47,534 nucleotides of DNA from a virus. Numbering within the stretch: the stretch's first letter is position 1; the number at the start of each line of letters is the position of its first letter. The notes below the pieces were generated by a model. The model saw nothing but the letters and a program-made list of their open reading frames with translations, was not told the DNA's origin and did not search any database. Below, piece by piece: positions 32,802-42,800 of the stretch. The position numbers were made by a program, and so were the translations under genes. The stretch covers positions 1-47,534 of IMG/VR virus record IMGVR_UViG_3300035145_002311; one strand, 5' to 3'.

Positions 32802-35800
32802 ATGCCTAAGAAGTCCATAGATAGAAACCCAATCACAATCGTTTCAAGTCAAGGCACTGATGCTTCGGGGTCAGACACATCTTTGATTGGGAGTCTCGAC
32901 ACAAGCGTAGTAGCCTCGGAAGTCATCTCCTCAAACAATACTAATGAATACTTAGGCTATAATGTCCAGCTCAACTTAGATGACCTCACATCTGACGCAC
33001 TTGAAGGTCAACCCCCAAGAGTAGGATTCGGACCGATTACCTTTTCAAATGGATCTGTTTCATCTACACATGATGGACGACCAGATTGGGGTCAAGCAAA
33101 AGTCGTAGATAACCCCCCTTGGCTGACACAGCGTAAAAAGTGGGCAGAGCGATTTGAGATGCCCCACTATTATTATGGCACAGATATGACCGAGAGTCCA
33201 GACTCCACATTCGATGCTAAGTACATAAACCCTCTAGGTAAATACGATACAGTCAATTTTAACTACAGATACTTTGACATCAACTCGGATCAAGGTCTAA
33301 GCGTAACCACGGTAACTCATGGTCAAGGAACACCTTATGAGTTTTATAATGGGCTTGGTGGGGTTCAACAATCTGTTCCAAGATCAGCTTTCCAAAACCT
33401 TGAGGCTACCGAGATTTACCCCTTCTCATATAAAAACTCGTCTGTGTCCGAAGAAAGTGTAAGCGATTTCTTCAACTCGGCAACAGGGATTACGCTAGGG
33501 TTTAATGCAGGCACAGGTACTTCTTCTTTGTCGGTAAAAGATGGACAAGCATCTATAAGTTTAGGTTCTCCTTTTAGAACAACTACTTACTTGCCTAGCT
33601 TGACAGAAAGACTAACAGATTTAACAGCATCAGAACCTTTACCCCAAGATGTAGGCATTGTTGTTTCGGGTGTACTCTTCCCTGCTGATCGTGGTGTGGT
33701 CGCACTAGTAAGGTTTGCTAGTGACCCCTATGGAGTAGCAACAAGTTTTGTAGGTTCTCCAGCTACGACTGTTGACGATATAGAATCAAGAGTTATTGGT
33801 GCAATCAATCTCGGTCAAGGTGCAGGACCTAATGATGGGTCTCCAGGTGATGTTATTTTTAATAACACATCTAGTGATACATTCCCCTCAAGGAAATCAG
33901 GTCAGTACGATCTATACGAGCTACACACAGGAAACTACACCACCGAGTCTACTCGATCTGGAGCAATACCAGATTTGGTTGCAGTTCCCGATAAGACTTC
34001 TATAGGGAAAGTCAGACTGCTAACAAACGCTAATGCTTTTGACGGTTCATCTACAAGAGTAGGTGGCATCCCTGTCCTGTTCTCGCCCTATGAAAAGATT
34101 TCTAAACAGAGCAACCTCACCTCTCTACCTTGGGCTGACTTTTACTCGGAGACAAATCCAGAGCCATCTCTCGGTGCGTATGTTATTGACAGTACAGGGG
34201 CTACCTTATCTGCGACCATAAATACAGGCACGAGTAAGATCGACATAGACACGCCTAATGCGAATACCCCTTTCACCTACTATGCGTATGTCTTAAAAGA
34301 GGAGAGAAACTTCCTTTCATATCGTATGCCTGTGTTAAGAGATTATTCTCCTAATGGGCTACAAACACCACCACTCGAAAGGGATCGGTTCTTCATAAAG
34401 CGTAAGCCGAACCAAGACCAAGACTCGTCTGATTACAATAATCGGTTCACAACTGCTGGTGGATATGCCACCTTTGGTGAACAAGATAACTACTCTTTCC
34501 AAGTAGCGAGATACAGACAGGTCATCACATTGACCAACGAATACACACTTGATGGCACAACAAGCACAGGTGTGAATGGTGGTCTAGCTCTTGACTCTGC
34601 TCAACCAGAATTTAACTTTGGGTCTATCGCACTTATGCACTTTAAGACCGAGAGGGCTTTTGAGTCTTTTGTTCGTGATGGAGTAGCACCCTCTGAAAGT
34701 GATCTCTACAGTCAAAGTTTAGTGGATTACTCGACATTGAATAACAATGTAGGTGAGTATCTAGGCATGACAGGTGGAGATGGACTCACCGACACAGAAG
34801 CATCATATCAACCAAGTAAGTCACTCTCGGTATTCCGACCCAATCTGAACTTCCTTCAAAAGTCATCCCTTGCATCTTTTGGGATTAAGTCAAAGTCTCA
34901 GTCCTATGGCATCCACCCGACAGAAGGAGACATTGATTCATTTAGTAGAGATAACACCTACTTCTCATGGGTATCTGGTGTTATTTATGCACACCCTAAC
35001 TCTTGGTTCTCTTATAAAGGACATGGTGCATTTCATTATGGGATTTCAGCAAACAGAGCTTCGGAGACTCAAAACACTAAGTTCAGAGTCGAAATCGAGA
35101 TCACAAAGAAATCTGTTCAAGGTGGAGACTCTATGTCCGACTGGACAAACACAGAGGCTAACCCTAGCGTACCTTTTGAAACAATCAGACCTACACTTCA
35201 GATTTTAACAAGTGATCTTACAGCTTCAAACAACCTAGTAGCAAACAGCGTTGAATACTTTGATGACGACACTTTACCACAATACTCAACCACTACAAAA
35301 CACCAGCAAGTATGGGCGAACGCTACAGACTTAAATGGTGGCGTGGTAGACGGAAATATAGCTGTTATCCCTACAGGTGATTCCGTCAAAGCTGTAAATG
35401 ATCTGACCCTGTATGACTCGAAGCAAGGTCTGTGTACATTCACCACAGTAGGGTTCAGACCTAGTGTCTTACTAAACAACCCTCACAAGCAGTTTGAGAA
35501 CTTAGGTGTCATTTCAGTCCAAGACGACCTCTCTAGCAACACTAATGGATTTACAAAGAAAGTCTTATATCACTCTTCGAGAAAACTCTCTTTACTTGAG
35601 TTATATGGTGATCGACTTATCCCCACAGGCACTACATTAGGTGGTGGGTCTGCAATCGCTACTAACAACATCTATGATATGGATAGAAAAGGCCCAGCAG
35701 GGTTTGATCCTTTTGGGACAGGTGCGAATGCATATGTCGAGTCGTATGATATAGTAGGTCAAGAATACCGAAATAAAGAGAGCTTCGCAGAAGTGTTCCT

Positions 35801-38800
35801 ACAAGCTCGATGGGAAAACTCTGACCCTGTATCAAGCGTATTAACTCCAAAGTCATGTGGACAAGCCTTCTCCATCTATAGATATGATGAGGAGGGATAC
35901 AAAGTTTATGTGGAGCTTGAGCTTTTACCTATCGGCGGTGATGAGGCAAATGGATATGCTCTTGAGTTGTGTTCGGGTTGGGATTGGGTAAGGAACACAC
36001 AACAAGAGCCACAGCTTCAGGCAGGTGTACCGACTGACTATTACTATCGTAGTGATGTTCCTGTTTATCGCCCTGTAGAAAACACCCCTACAAGAGTGGC
36101 GACTACCTCTCACATGGACGCAAAGTACATCGCAATCAAAGATGTTGATTATTACATTGAGTGTCATCCAAGTGTTCCTTACGACCACGATATAGGCATT
36201 AATGGTATCAAAGATACTCAAGGTCGTCACCTACCCGTGAACACTGTTATTACAGAGTTCCAAGTTGTACCTGGTGCATGGAATAAAGCAACCAAGCAGA
36301 AATCGGGGATTTACCAACTCGGTCAAACATGGGGATTTGGAAACGCTACAAACAAAGCCGACCTCTACCTAGACTTCGATGCGATGTCGGGAGTAAATCG
36401 CATATACCTCTATGAGTTAATGGGAGACAACACTAACTATATCCAAAGTAATGTGCTTGGGCCTTATTACGGTGAGGGTATCAACACTAACCACCAAGCC
36501 AATGGTGACTTTGTGAACTGTCAGTTAGGTGCAACTGTCCACTTAATCGGTAGCTACCTTAAAACATATAGTTCTACCGACCCCGAAGAAATAAGATTTG
36601 CAAACTTCTTATCCCAAATACAAGAACACCCCCACCCCCCTCTAAGTCTCACCAAAGACAACCTCAGAAACTATGGGGAAAGGATTGTCGAGGTTACTCC
36701 CACAGGGAGAAAAGAGCTTCCAGAGTATGGGAACTTTACTCAAGATGTTTTAGGGTATATTACATTCAGTGGACAAGGGAACAGACAAGCAGGTACTACC
36801 TACAATCTACACGCAGTAGACACTCAGACTAGGTTTCCTCTCACATCGTTGCTCACCCCAAGGAAAGATACACAAGAGCGTTTCCTAGACGAATCTTATC
36901 GTATAGAGCATAGCCTCTTATCCGTCTTAAAAAACGATGACCCCGACACTAACTATCAGTTCGGCAACCACAGCGATGTAAGTGGTGCTACACCAGCAGT
37001 GGGCGACACCGAGCTGAGATCAAATCTAGTCGGACCAGGTATCCCCCACTTTGGATCGGGCATCAATGGTGGATATATCTCTTTCCCTGTCAGAGATGAG
37101 GTCAACTACTCACCTCGTATGGCTAGGATAGATAAAAACAACAATCGCTCTGATCCAGCAACATACCCATTACCAAACCTAATGAAGTTCTCACATCATG
37201 GGTATGCAGGTTATTTACGAAATAACTTACACCTTAGAAGGATCAAAACCACCAATCCTTTAGACCCTCTTGATTGGCTCGAAGCTCAAGTCAGTGGTTT
37301 CCCTAACATGACAAGAAACCACTTGTCTGGATCAAAGTATGGGACTCCACCAAGAGGCATCTTGGTTTACCCTTTCCAAAACTTCTTCGGCCCCACAACC
37401 ACAGAGTTTGGATATGATCTTAATTATACGACCAATGTTGCGAGTAACAGAAATCCTTTGATAGACTCTCATGTTGGTTGGTATCTCCCTAATACAGACA
37501 TCCACCCAACTAACTTGATCCCTATCAACGCAAATAAAATCGACTCTGGTTTTGGGTGGGTAGATGATGGTGTGGCTACTCTCCCACTCATTAGACACGC
37601 ACAGCCCGACTACAGTTCGCTACCTGTAAAGCCAGATGTTGGATACCTTAGAGCATTTGATCTTAACTTTGGGAAGAGCAACGAAAGAAGCCCTCACATC
37701 CCTTATTGGAACAGAGACTGGACTGAAACTGCGAATGGTAATCAAGTAGATAGGCTTGCAGAGGATGCCGACCCACAAGGTCTAATCGAGTCTGGTGAAT
37801 GGGTTAGGTATAAAGTTGACGATCAAGGTAACACTTCATTCACCCCAATCAAACTGAGGCTTGTAGGTGTGGATTGGGACATGATTTCTTATGTAGACCC
37901 TAAGTTCCCCAATGCTCGAAGAGATGGAACTGTCTACACCATAGACTCGAAAAAGTATCTCATGCGTAAGCGTGTTATGCGTGTATTCGTTAAAGTTCCA
38001 GGTCTGACCACATGGCTTGATGTTGGTGTGATGAATGGAGATGTTGGAGAGTCATATGTTCAATATGCAGGTGATCCGACAGGAACATTTGGTGGGATGA
38101 ACGAAGGGGGTGCGACATCAGATAAGACACATTCAAGCATTGATGGTGCTGGCTGTTGTGTCTCATACAAAGAAACTTTCCTTGTCGAAGAAGGTCTTGT
38201 CGCACTCGATCTCGAACTTGATGTCGGTTTTGTACCCGCCTTCAACACACTTGGGACAGAGGACTTTCAAGGGTCTGCAAACGAGTATGAGTGGCTAGGA
38301 TCACATGATGAGTATCTAGGAGAAAAGGCAAAGACCATTTGGGCGGGTAACTCTACTCGACACTATGGGGATACCATATACAGAAAGTGGGGGGCAGGAA
38401 ATAAAGAAGCTCCAATACTCGTTAAGGTAATCCTTAGCGATCCAGATAACCCTAGTTATGAGCTACACCCAGACGATGCCACAGCTCTTGTAGATAGGTT
38501 AGACTTAGGCAACCTCACCGTATTAGAAGCGAATGTTTACGGAAATGGTGGTACTGATGCTATCTATGACATTTGGCCTTCTCCGAACAAGTCATATCAA
38601 GGGCACTCATTCCCACCCGATGATCGTGCTCCTACATGGGCGAGGAGAGGTTTAATGGGTATTGAAGTATTGAGACCAGATGGGTCAAACTTTGATCGAG
38701 ATGAAGTCATTGACAGACCAGATTTTACAAAGATCAGCTTATTTGGGGATATAGACACAACTACATCAAATGGTGAAGATGACAGGACTCTGTATATGTT

Positions 38801-38987
38801 GCATTATGATGAAGCACAACTAACAGGCACAAATGCTTCGGGTTATTTAAGGGGTGCAACAGCACTAAGCCACGATGGTACTAATGTCATTAAGACAAAC
38901 AAGCAAACATATACCTTTGCAGGTGATGTGATTACATCCATAGGTTTTGGTAATCAAAAGACATTAACTAACAAGGGTAAGGGGTAA
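32802..38987 (+). CDS. giant virion structural protein, 2061 aa
   Basis: Longest gene of the window, starting 2 nt after the previous stop, with GGAG as RBS. It is rich in Asn, Ser, Thr, Gly and Tyr, with short beta-strand-like stretches. It contains GVVALVRFASD followed by VDDIESRVIGAINLGQG around residues 300-345, the only stretch with a familiar phage-tail look. It has no transmembrane segment and few cysteines (a CC pair near residue 1785). It is probably a tail-side or fibre protein, co-expressed with its neighbours. I recognise no enzymatic domain. Confidence 0.7.
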   Translation: MPKKSIDRNPITIVSSQGTDASGSDTSLIGSLDTSVVASEVISSNNTNEYLGYNVQLNLDDLTSDALEGQPPRVGFGPITFSNGSVSSTHDGRPDWGQAKVVDNPPWLTQRKKWAERFEMPHYYYGTDMTESPDSTFDAKYINPLGKYDTVNFNYRYFDINSDQGLSVTTVTHGQGTPYEFYNGLGGVQQSVPRSAFQNLEATEIYPFSYKNSSVSEESVSDFFNSATGITLGFNAGTGTSSLSVKDGQASISLGSPFRTTTYLPSLTERLTDLTASEPLPQDVGIVVSGVLFPADRGVVALVRFASDPYGVATSFVGSPATTVDDIESRVIGAINLGQGAGPNDGSPGDVIFNNTSSDTFPSRKSGQYDLYELHTGNYTTESTRSGAIPDLVAVPDKTSIGKVRLLTNANAFDGSSTRVGGIPVLFSPYEKISKQSNLTSLPWADFYSETNPEPSLGAYVIDSTGATLSATINTGTSKIDIDTPNANTPFTYYAYVLKEERNFLSYRMPVLRDYSPNGLQTPPLERDRFFIKRKPNQDQDSSDYNNRFTTAGGYATFGEQDNYSFQVARYRQVITLTNEYTLDGTTSTGVNGGLALDSAQPEFNFGSIALMHFKTERAFESFVRDGVAPSESDLYSQSLVDYSTLNNNVGEYLGMTGGDGLTDTEASYQPSKSLSVFRPNLNFLQKSSLASFGIKSKSQSYGIHPTEGDIDSFSRDNTYFSWVSGVIYAHPNSWFSYKGHGAFHYGISANRASETQNTKFRVEIEITKKSVQGGDSMSDWTNTEANPSVPFETIRPTLQILTSDLTASNNLVANSVEYFDDDTLPQYSTTTKHQQVWANATDLNGGVVDGNIAVIPTGDSVKAVNDLTLYDSKQGLCTFTTVGFRPSVLLNNPHKQFENLGVISVQDDLSSNTNGFTKKVLYHSSRKLSLLELYGDRLIPTGTTLGGGSAIATNNIYDMDRKGPAGFDPFGTGANAYVESYDIVGQEYRNKESFAEVFLQARWENSDPVSSVLTPKSCGQAFSIYRYDEEGYKVYVELELLPIGGDEANGYALELCSGWDWVRNTQQEPQLQAGVPTDYYYRSDVPVYRPVENTPTRVATTSHMDAKYIAIKDVDYYIECHPSVPYDHDIGINGIKDTQGRHLPVNTVITEFQVVPGAWNKATKQKSGIYQLGQTWGFGNATNKADLYLDFDAMSGVNRIYLYELMGDNTNYIQSNVLGPYYGEGINTNHQANGDFVNCQLGATVHLIGSYLKTYSSTDPEEIRFANFLSQIQEHPHPPLSLTKDNLRNYGERIVEVTPTGRKELPEYGNFTQDVLGYITFSGQGNRQAGTTYNLHAVDTQTRFPLTSLLTPRKDTQERFLDESYRIEHSLLSVLKNDDPDTNYQFGNHSDVSGATPAVGDTELRSNLVGPGIPHFGSGINGGYISFPVRDEVNYSPRMARIDKNNNRSDPATYPLPNLMKFSHHGYAGYLRNNLHLRRIKTTNPLDPLDWLEAQVSGFPNMTRNHLSGSKYGTPPRGILVYPFQNFFGPTTTEFGYDLNYTTNVASNRNPLIDSHVGWYLPNTDIHPTNLIPINANKIDSGFGWVDDGVATLPLIRHAQPDYSSLPVKPDVGYLRAFDLNFGKSNERSPHIPYWNRDWTETANGNQVDRLAEDADPQGLIESGEWVRYKVDDQGNTSFTPIKLRLVGVDWDMISYVDPKFPNARRDGTVYTIDSKKYLMRKRVMRVFVKVPGLTTWLDVGVMNGDVGESYVQYAGDPTGTFGGMNEGGATSDKTHSSIDGAGCCVSYKETFLVEEGLVALDLELDVGFVPAFNTLGTEDFQGSANEYEWLGSHDEYLGEKAKTIWAGNSTRHYGDTIYRKWGAGNKEAPILVKVILSDPDNPSYELHPDDATALVDRLDLGNLTVLEANVYGNGGTDAIYDIWPSPNKSYQGHSFPPDDRAPTWARRGLMGIEVLRPDGSNFDRDEVIDRPDFTKISLFGDIDTTTSNGEDDRTLYMLHYDEAQLTGTNASGYLRGATALSHDGTNVIKTNKQTYTFAGDVITSIGFGNQKTLTNKGKG

Positions 38988-38990
38988 AAT

Positions 38991-39818
38991 ATGCCAGCCA
39001 TATTCCACAGAGATGCAACAGATACCTTAGTAGAAATCATCCCCACATATCCAAGCACCTTACCTATCTCTGGTCGGTATGTGGTGGACTTTCCAGATCA
39101 CTTCGATCTAAAGCTCAATACAACAAAACCCACAAGAGCTGATGTCATCAACAAGATCAACGAGATGATGAGAGAAAGGTTTGTAGCGTTTGATTACTTC
39201 ATTACGAACAACCTTTTAAGTGAGGCTGACTTCACAGATAACTTTGAGACGAGTGCGAGTCAGTCGATCTCTGTCGTTGATAACCTATACCTCCCTGTGA
39301 GTCCAGCAAACCCCGAATATAACTTCCTCAACTCCTATAAAAATGGGGATGCTCCGAACACTACCTCTGTGATAGGTCGCTTCCCAAACATGAGTCATAC
39401 AGAGGGAGCTACAATCACATCAGATCAAACTCTTCCAGGTAATCGGTGCATTCTCACACAAGAGATAGATATAGCTGGAAGCACATCAGATGGTCTTGGT
39501 CGAAACGATTTCTTTGTGTACTTTAGGAGTGCCTTAAAGAGTTACACCAAAGATCGCTCTTTATCTGACACAGAGAGAACGACTCCACCACAAACAGCAA
39601 AGACAGCAAACCGAAAAGGTTCAGTGGCTTACACAAACACCGAATATGATGCGTCTAATCGTCTTAGATGTTTTATATCTAGTGATGGTAGTACATACCA
39701 AGAGATCGACAATCTATCTGTTTTCTCATTCAATGGTGCGGTCGATACGATCAGACTAGCATGGGTAAACTACACAGACGCTGATCTCACACTTCTCTCA
39801 TACACATTGATGTATTGA
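38991..39818 (+). CDS. tail structural protein, 275 aa
   Basis: Unknown small structural protein between two giant genes; 3-nt gap upstream, RBS AAGGGG. The N-terminal half contains a helix (RADVINKINEMMRERFVAFD) that may trimerise. The second half is beta-rich, with the end DTIRLAWVNYTDADLTLLSY. It may be a fibre connector. Function is inferred only from the position. Confidence 0.7.
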   Translation: MPAIFHRDATDTLVEIIPTYPSTLPISGRYVVDFPDHFDLKLNTTKPTRADVINKINEMMRERFVAFDYFITNNLLSEADFTDNFETSASQSISVVDNLYLPVSPANPEYNFLNSYKNGDAPNTTSVIGRFPNMSHTEGATITSDQTLPGNRCILTQEIDIAGSTSDGLGRNDFFVYFRSALKSYTKDRSLSDTERTTPPQTAKTANRKGSVAYTNTEYDASNRLRCFISSDGSTYQEIDNLSVFSFNGAVDTIRLAWVNYTDADLTLLSYTLMY

Positions 39819-39838
39819 TAACATAAAGGGGATAAAAA

Positions 39839-42800
39839 ATGGCTGACGACTTTAAGAGTACAGTTAGTAGAACACTAGATACGACCAATCGCCAATACAC
39901 AAATGTTGTGTGGCAAGCAGGTAAGCCTCCTCTCGATAGTGAGCTTAACCTTATAGGTCAACTCGCTACAGATAACCTCTCAAAGACAATCTCGGCAACA
40001 GCACATAGTGGTATCTTAATGAACCCTAGAACTGCCGACCGAGACTTTGAGTTTAATCCCCTGTGGTCAAACTTCTTAAAGGTCAAGCCACTTAAAGCCC
40101 TTGTCAACGGACTCGTCCTCGACATTGAAGAAGCTACCATTAACTTGTCCCCACCCCCGACTCAAGATAACCGAGTAGACTTCGTATTCCTTGAGGTGTG
40201 GAAAACAATCATCTCTGCTGACAACGCACTACCAGATGCTACCCTAGAAAAAGTTAAACCAACTACCACAACCGTTTATTCCAACGGTAATCTGAGCGGT
40301 GCAGGGCTAGACGATGAGATGGTAGACTCTAATGTTGGGTTTGAAACCACAAAGCGTGTTCAAGTTCAGTATCGCTTTAGAGTAGTTGATAACATCGACA
40401 TCTATTCTCACCTTGAGGGTATGTCTAGCAACCTCGTTAAAGCTAAAGGACCGCTAGACGCTGTGAGCACTGTGAGCTTCAATAATCAGTGGGCTAATGG
40501 TGATGCTGGTCTTTGGATCGCTCACATGACCGATGACGGTACTGCATCGGGTAGCCCATTGAGCGATTTCTTGTCCGAGAACATCGTCTATGGCATCCCT
40601 ATTTGTGCAATCACTCGTAGGAACGATAACGCTTATGTCGCTTCTACAAACGCAGGTAATGCTAATCAGAATGGAGCGATAAATCGTAAACCATCCTCTA
40701 CCACAAATACAGACGCTACGACTCTTCTACAAGCAACTCTAAGATTTGCTTTAGACGCTCCCACCCCTGCAAATCCAGCTTTAGGTGATGTCCCACTCCT
40801 TAACGGTGTTGGTTCGGGTCTTGATGATGCACAGCTTTATGGGTCTGAAAGATACTTGGTGCTTGGTGAAGGTCTTAACAGAGAAATCATCAGAGTAAGT
40901 GGATTCGCAGACCCCAACATCACAATTGAAGCTAGAGGTGAGGGTGGTACACAAGCTAAGTATCATTCGGCAGGTACGAATGTAGTCCTCTTCAATAACC
41001 GACCCGATGGTAAATACTCTGATGAGATCAATGCCGAAGATCTATTCGATATGCGTCATGCGACCACTATCGGTGAGTGGGATTATCAGTCGCTCCTTGA
41101 AAGCTCTCTCTCTGATCTCTTGTTCGGAAACCTAAAGACTGCATACAAGCAGAACCAAAACAACATCACCTCGGCAGGAACGACTATCGAAGAAGTCTCG
41201 ATGATCGACAAGGACAGTAAACTACAAACATATAATATGGACTGGCCAAATGGGTTTAGAGACACATGGTCAGATGCTTCTGTTCCTCAAATGGGATTGA
41301 CCCTGTATCTCAACCTCCCTAGTGCTAGAGATCAATTTGGGGTGACAACTGTAAACCTCAATGTCGCTAACGCTACTTCATGGACTATAGGGCCAGATCT
41401 CGAACCTAGTGCATTTATTTATGATGACAACTCAATCAAGTCGGGATCTTGGATCAAGCTCTCTCTCAAAGCAAGCGAAGCCAACTTAGCTTATGGAGTC
41501 AATGAGCTTGACGGTGCGAACACAACCGAAGAAAAAGGTGTTCGTTTTATCGCACCAAACGAGATCAGAGACACATCTACAAAGAGAGCACCATTCACTA
41601 TCGAAGAGGTCGGTGAAAATCATGGTCAAATATACTCCCCGACCCTCGCTTCAAACTTTGAAAAGCCTTTCATTGTTCTAGGGAAAACAAAGTACAGTGA
41701 TTCCTTTGTATCAAACACTCCAAATGATGTAGTCACTCAGAACTATCGCTATCTATATCGACCACAGGCTATTAACCAATCAAGTGTGGTTGAAGCACAA
41801 GAGACAGGAATAAATACAGCTACCGAACAACTTGTTGCTGTTAGATTGGGTGCAAGTGGAGATGAGTTGCCTCTCGCTGTAAGAAACATCGAAAATCTCG
41901 TAACCAACAATGGATATGACACGAGTGGTGATCACTCTAGCCTATATGCTGTCATCTATGGCGACCCTAGAAATGATCGCCACCAAAACAACGGTGTGTT
42001 CAAAGTAGTAGACCTCTTAAACGCTGATGCAGACACACCTAATGCTACTTATTACGAGTCAACCGACACTACTGTTGTTTGGAATCCGACCTCGAAAGTA
42101 GGTTGGATCATACTCAAGCCTATTGACAACATTGATCGAACAGCAGGCTTGGTTGACACATCATCTCTGAAAATCGAGTTCAGAACACAAGACCTCTCCA
42201 ATCAAGACGATGAGGTTATGATCGCCATCACAGAGTCAGTGCCTCACGATATAGGAAATGGGACTCTAGGTAAACTCTTCATCACAGGCGAGTTCCAACT
42301 TGGTGTCTCTGTCTTGTATCCTTCTGCAACTGGTGGCACAGCTAATGTTGCAGAGGACATCCACAAAATCGGCTTAGTTCCCGACATCTCTACGGGTGAG
42401 TTTCTTAACAACTCTAAGTCTATCCTACACGGAGCAGATTTCTCTAACCTACCCCTCGTAGGAAACGAAATCGACTTGCCAACGAAGAACCATGTTTCAC
42501 TTTGGAATAGACTGCCATCATCAAATCTCCCTATCGGTGTTGCACAACCTAGTCAAATGGGTGGTCGTATCATCAATGAGGAAGCTGATCGTGAGGCAGA
42601 AGCCTTTACTGACGAAAACAGCAAGACAGTCGTTATCCGACCTTTCCAAAACAAAACTGTCACCATCAACAAAGCAACTTCTGCTAACCTTGCGTTGAAT
42701 GGCGTTACCTTACCCCTAGTACCAGAGCATTGGAACTCATCACAGATTGATGTAGACCTTGAAACTGCCGAGATGTTCCTCCCAACTAAAAACGCCGCCT